Below, in pieces: positions 60,259 to 64,000 of a DNA stretch of 64,000 nt. Location: contig JAPWAE010000001.1 of assembly GCA_041432705.1 (NCBI GenBank), positions 62,001-126,000 on the forward strand, read 5' to 3'. Each line of letters begins with the position of its first letter. Positions within the stretch are counted from its first letter, which is position 1. The position numbers and the translations under genes are program-made. Source of the stretch: Pauljensenia sp018375675 (GTDB lineage Bacteria > Actinomycetota > Actinomycetes > Actinomycetales > Actinomycetaceae). The notes beneath the pieces were generated by a model. That model worked only from the letters and a program-made list of their open reading frames with translations. It was not told the DNA's origin and searched no databases.

Positions 60259-62823
60259 TCAGCCCGCGTCCACCGCCTGGTTGGCGATCTGACGCTCACA
60301 CACGTCGATGAGCTCGCGGATGATGCGGATCGTACCGGCGGACGCGTCCGCGTGAGCCTCGATCCAGGCCTTGCCGGAGGCGACCACGTCGACCTCGGGG
60401 GCGTAGCCCGCCAGCGCGTTCGGGAAGAGCAGCGTCGTGAGGTCCTCGGCGGTGTGGAAGGTGAAGGTCTCCCAGATGCCCGCCAGGGCCTCGAAGTACT
60501 CGCCCACGTAGCCGGCGTAAGCCGACGGGGTGGTGCGAGCCTGCGCCCAGAAGCCCGAGATCATCGCCCAGCGGGTGTCGTTGGGGATCGAGGTGTCGGT
60601 GAGGACCTTGTCCCACACGTCGGCCTTGATCCACTCGCCCTCGCGGGCCGCACGAGCGGCGGCCGCGTTCTGGTGGCCGGTCATCGTGTCGTCGGTAGCC
60701 TCCAGGGCCGCGATGTCCTCCTCGGTGGCGGCGCCTCCGCGCACCAGGGCGATCAGCAGGCCCCACTTGAGGTCGACGTCGAGGTCCAGGCCGTCGAGGG
60801 TCTGGGTGCCGTCGTAGAGGGCGCGGATAGCCTCGAACTGCTCGGGGCTGGTCGCGTTGCGTGCCGCGGCGGCGACGAGCATGCGCTGCGCGTCGGAGCC
60901 GGAGGCGGCGGTGCGAGCCAGGAGGAGCAGGCGACGGCCCGTGTCCTCGGCGGCCTCTGCGCGGTACTTGGGTGCCACGAAGGTGCGCACGGCCTCGTCG
61001 ATGTGACGCAGGGTGAGCGTCAGGAGGCTCATGTTGTCCTCGACGGGAACGGCACGCAGCGCCAGGTTGAGGTAGTCGCGTGCCGGCATCTCGCCGTCGC
61101 GGGTCATGTCCCATGCGGAGGCCATGACGACGCCGCGGGTCAGCGAATCCGTGAACTTGGTGATGTTGTTGATAGCGAAAGCCAGCGACTGCTCGTCGAG
61201 GCGCACCTTGGCGTAGCCGAGGTCGCCGTCGTTGACGAGGATGAAGTCCGGACGGGTGATTCCCGCGGCGGCTTCGATCACCGTGGAAGCGCCGTCAATG
61301 TCGAGCTCCTCGCGGAAGACCTGGGCCAGGGTGCCCTTCTCGGTCAGCGAGTAGCCGGCCACGCCCATGCGGTGCGGGCGCAGGGAAGCGCCCTCGGAGA
61401 AGGCCTCCTGGGTGATCTCGAGGCGCTCGATCGTGCCGTCCTCGGCGGTCGTGATGACCGGGCGCAGGAGGGTCACGCCGGCTTCCTCCAGCCACACCTT
61501 CGACCACGAGGCCAGGTCGCGGCCCGAGGCGGCGGCCAGCTCGGAGAGCAGGTCGTCCAGAGTGGCGTTGGCGTAGGAGTGCTTCGTCAGGTACTCGTGC
61601 AGGCCCGCGAAGAAGGCGTCGCGTCCCACGTAGGAGACGAGCTGGCGCAGCACGGAGGCACCCTTGGCGTAGGTGATGCCGTCGAAGTTGACCTCGACGT
61701 CGGCCAGGTCGCGGATCTCGGCCGTGATCGGGTGGGTCGTGGGCAGCTGATCCTGCTTGAGACCCCAGTCCTTGCGGACCATGAAGCCCGTCCAGCCCTC
61801 GGTGTACTTGGTGGCCTCGGCCAGAGCCAGGTGGCTCATGAACTCGGCGAAAGACTCGTTGAGCCACAGGTCGTTCCACCACTTCATGGTGACCAGGTCG
61901 CCGAACCACATGTGCGCGAGCTCGTGCAGGATCGTGTTGGCGCGAGCCTCCATCTGAGCCTCGGTGGGACGCGTGCGGAACACGTAGGCGTCGCGGAAGG
62001 TCACGCAGCCGGCGTTCTCCATGGCGCCCGCGTTGTACTCGGGGACGAAGATCTGGTCGTACTTGGTGAACGGGTAGGCGATGCCGTAGGCGCCCTCGAA
62101 GAACTCGAAGCCCTGACGGGTGATCTCGATGATCTCGTCGGCATCCAGGTGCTCGACGATGGAGGCGCGGGCGTACACGCCCAGATCGATCGTGCGGCCG
62201 TCGGAGGAGGTGAGCGTGGCCGTCGTGCCCTCGTAGGGGCCGGCGACGATCGCGGTGATGTAGGTCGACATGACCTCGGTGGTCGCGAAGCGGTAGACCC
62301 AGGCCTCGCCCTCTTCCTCGGGGGTGGGGGTCGGCGCGTTGGAGAAGACCTTCCAACCCTTGGGGGCCTTGACCGTCAGGGTGAAGGTGGACTTCAGGTC
62401 GGGCTGCTCGAAGGTCGTGTAGACGCGGCGGGCGTCCGGAACCTCGAACTGGGAGTAGGTGTAGGCCTGGCCGTCGGCGGGGTCGACGAAGCGGTGCAGG
62501 CCCTCGCCGGTGTGCATGTACTGGCAGGACGCCTCCACTTCGAGGACGTTGTGCTCGGCAAGGTTCTCCAGCGCGATGCGGTTGTCCTGGTGCACCGAGA
62601 AGGGGTCCAGGGCGTTGCCGTTCAGCGTGATCGAGTGGACGTTGTTGGACACGAGGTCAGCGAACGTGGAGGCGCCTTCGCGCGCGTCGAACTCGATGCG
62701 GGTGAATGAACCGAAGTCGGTGTCTCCGCGCGTGAGGTCCAGAGAGATCTCATAGCGGGTCACAGAGGAAATGATCGAGGCGCGCTCGGTCGCTTCCTCG
62801 CGAGTCAGGTTCAGGCCTGGCAT
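60259..62823 (-). CDS. pepN: Aminopeptidase N (M1 family)
   Basis: 854-residue zinc aminopeptidase, probably cytoplasmic (no signal peptide). Substrate-binding GAMEN and zinc motif HELAH (300-304) with the distal Glu in LWLNESFAE. N-terminal beta-saddle and C-terminal helical ERAP1-like domain present; length fits actinobacterial PepN. Start ATG with GGAAAGG upstream on the minus strand. Confidence 0.96.
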   Translation of the reverse strand: MPGLNLTREEATERASIISSVTRYEISLDLTRGDTDFGSFTRIEFDAREGASTFADLVSNNVHSITLNGNALDPFSVHQDNRIALENLAEHNVLEVEASCQYMHTGEGLHRFVDPADGQAYTYSQFEVPDARRVYTTFEQPDLKSTFTLTVKAPKGWKVFSNAPTPTPEEEGEAWVYRFATTEVMSTYITAIVAGPYEGTTATLTSSDGRTIDLGVYARASIVEHLDADEIIEITRQGFEFFEGAYGIAYPFTKYDQIFVPEYNAGAMENAGCVTFRDAYVFRTRPTEAQMEARANTILHELAHMWFGDLVTMKWWNDLWLNESFAEFMSHLALAEATKYTEGWTGFMVRKDWGLKQDQLPTTHPITAEIRDLADVEVNFDGITYAKGASVLRQLVSYVGRDAFFAGLHEYLTKHSYANATLDDLLSELAAASGRDLASWSKVWLEEAGVTLLRPVITTAEDGTIERLEITQEAFSEGASLRPHRMGVAGYSLTEKGTLAQVFREELDIDGASTVIEAAAGITRPDFILVNDGDLGYAKVRLDEQSLAFAINNITKFTDSLTRGVVMASAWDMTRDGEMPARDYLNLALRAVPVEDNMSLLTLTLRHIDEAVRTFVAPKYRAEAAEDTGRRLLLLARTAASGSDAQRMLVAAAARNATSPEQFEAIRALYDGTQTLDGLDLDVDLKWGLLIALVRGGAATEEDIAALEATDDTMTGHQNAAAARAAREGEWIKADVWDKVLTDTSIPNDTRWAMISGFWAQARTTPSAYAGYVGEYFEALAGIWETFTFHTAEDLTTLLFPNALAGYAPEVDVVASGKAWIEAHADASAGTIRIIRELIDVCERQIANQAVDAG

Positions 62824-62864
62824 GGGTTGCCTTTCCGTCGATGGAATGGGGGCGCTGTTGCGCT

Positions 62865-62880
62865 CAACATTCCTATGTTG
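62865..62880 (-). promoter_or_regulatory. Palindrome in the pepN promoter region
   Basis: CAACAT-TCCT-ATGTTG, a perfect 6-bp inverted repeat about 42 bases upstream of the pepN start, covering a TAGGAAT -10-like box on the minus strand. Possibly an operator. The rest of the 115-base gap holds only a weak GC-rich hairpin near 62900-62915. Confidence 0.35.
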
Positions 62881-62938
62881 TCATGTGTTGGGTGTGATTG
62901 CGCGGGGCGCGCTGCATTTTGTCGGCTGGGACACGCTT

Positions 62939-64000
62939 TTACCAGATGGTGACGCGCTGGGAGGGCTCCAGCCACATCTTGTCGCTGGGGGTGACGTCGA
63001 ACGCCTCGGCGAAAGTGTCAAGGTTTCGCAGTACCTGATTGCAGCGGAACTCAGCGGGCGAGTGGGGGTCGATCGCCAGCATCTGGCGTGCGAACTGGGG
63101 GCGCGTGGCCGTGCGCCAGGCTCGGGCCCACGAGTAGAAGAAGCGCTGTGGTCCGGTAATGCCGTCGATGACGGGGGCAGACTGCGGGGTCAGCCCCTGC
63201 TCGGCGAGCGAGGCTGCCCAGGCCTTCCATGCGATGGTGAGGCCGCCGAGGTCACCGATGTTCTCACCGATCGTGAGCGCGCCGTTGACGTGGGGGAGCG
63301 TGCGCTCGTTGCCCTCCTCCGGCTCTTCGCCCTGCTCGAGGAGGATGGCCGGGGTGAGTGCGTCGTACTGCTCGATGAGGGCGTGCGTGCGTTCTTCGAA
63401 CGCGGCGCGGTCCTCGTCGGTCCACCAGTTCGAGAGGTTTCCCTCCCCGTCGTAGCGCGAGCCCTGGTCGTCGAAGCCGTGTCCGATCTCGTGGCCGATG
63501 ACCGCGCCAATCGCGCCGAAGTTCACGGCGTCGTCGGCCTCTGTGTCGAAGAACGGAGGCTGAAGGATCGCGGCGGGGAAGACGATCTCGTTCTGGGTGG
63601 GGTTGTAGTAGGCGTTGACCGTCTGCGGGGTCATGTACCACTCGTCGCGGTCCACCGGGCGGCCCAGCTTGGCCCACTCACGGTCGGTGGCGTGAGCGTT
63701 GGCGGCGCGCACGTTCTCGACGATCGTGGCCTCAGGGTCCAGGTTCAGAGTCGAGTAGTCGCGCCACTTAACGGGGTAGCCGATCTTGGGGTTGAAGGTT
63801 GCGAGCTTGTCCAGCGCCTTGACCTTGGTGTCCTCGCTCATCCAGTCGAGGCCACGGATCGACTCGCCGTAGGCGTCGAGGAGACGGCGTACCAGCGCGT
63901 CCATGGCCTCCTTGGCGTCGGGCGGGAAGTGGCGGGCCACCCACGCGCGGCCCATGGCCTCGCCCAGGTAGGCCTCGATGAGTCCGAGAGCGCGCTTCCA
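62939..64000 (-). CDS. pepO: M13-family metalloendopeptidase (PepO-like), 3' part
   Basis: Partial; the frame is open to the right edge (354 codons seen), so the start is outside. Neprilysin-type zinc endopeptidase: NAYYNPTQNEIVFPAAILQ, zinc motif HEIGHGFDDQG, and third ligand in ENIGDLGGL. The C-terminal VTIW end is typical (CxVW/VTIW). It lies upstream of pepN in the same direction, a probable peptide-degradation pair. Confidence 0.95.
   Translation of the reverse strand, partial: WKRALGLIEAYLGEAMGRAWVARHFPPDAKEAMDALVRRLLDAYGESIRGLDWMSEDTKVKALDKLATFNPKIGYPVKWRDYSTLNLDPEATIVENVRAANAHATDREWAKLGRPVDRDEWYMTPQTVNAYYNPTQNEIVFPAAILQPPFFDTEADDAVNFGAIGAVIGHEIGHGFDDQGSRYDGEGNLSNWWTDEDRAAFEERTHALIEQYDALTPAILLEQGEEPEEGNERTLPHVNGALTIGENIGDLGGLTIAWKAWAASLAEQGLTPQSAPVIDGITGPQRFFYSWARAWRTATRPQFARQMLAIDPHSPAEFRCNQVLRNLDTFAEAFDVTPSDKMWLEPSQRVTIW

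Noticed and set aside
60352..62709. 785-codon open frame antisense to pepN
   Set aside because: Shadow of pepN; no recognisable domain.

Overview
The window is about 64 kb of chromosome from a high-GC Gram-positive bacterium, almost certainly an actinobacterium of the Actinomycetaceae type (Schaalia/Actinomyces-like). The signs are: a division and cell-wall cluster carrying sepF, yggT and wag31 after ftsZ; a PriA-type isomerase; an RNase E with long disordered arms on both sides of the catalytic core; an Obg with a C-terminal OCT domain; an LAxTG-type cell-wall sorting signal; and many leaderless or four-base-overlap gene starts. The secreted fucosidase with choline-binding-like repeats fits a host-associated (oral or mucosal) species, but the species itself is an inference.

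Layout. 1-15.5 kb (+): 3' part of the peptidoglycan/division cluster (mraY end, murD, ftsW, murG, murC, ftsQ, ftsZ, pgeF, sepF, yggT, wag31), then lspA, an RluD-type pseudouridine synthase and dnaE. 15.5-21.7 kb: a small S4-domain protein (-), then a hypothetical gene, priA/hisA, an SseB-like gene, infC-rpmI-rplT behind a structured leader, a TrmH-type methyltransferase and thiL. 21.9-27.7 kb: a membrane-anchored hypothetical protein, a TetR regulator and a bifunctional PutA. 27.9-35.9 kb: rpmB (-), then a DAK2 (FakA-like) protein, recG, rsmD, coaD, a coiled-coil protein, yceD, rnc and a NarL/DevR-type response regulator. 36-39.8 kb: a large secreted GH29 fucosidase. 39.9-47.7 kb (-): cydA-cydB and cydD-cydC-histidine kinase. 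48-57.7 kb (+): RNase E, rplU-rpmA, obgE-proB-proA-nadD-rsfS-phosphatase. 57.8 kb: tRNA-Ala(GGC). 58-60 kb: a CAP-domain, sortase-anchored protein. 60.3-64 kb (-): pepN and the 3' part of an M13 endopeptidase.

How the parts work together. Most genes are housekeeping. The most interesting unit is respiratory. Cytochrome bd oxidase (cydAB) and its assembly exporter (cydDC) share an operon strand with a DevS/DosS-like GAF-GAF histidine kinase whose start codon overlaps the cydC stop. A DevR/DosR-like response regulator lies on the other side of the fucosidase gene. DevR-box-like palindromes (11 of 14 core positions) lie upstream of cydA and over the -35 region of cydD. This suggests a dormancy/redox-type two-component system wired to cytochrome bd. 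The link is inferred from sequence and not proven.

Other points of note: an AUC start codon and an attenuator-like leader for infC; a PriA whose loop-5 Trp is Gly and that has no histidine genes beside it; loss of yggS and rpmF from their usual places; and a recurrent -10-N6-ATG/GTG leaderless promoter layout.
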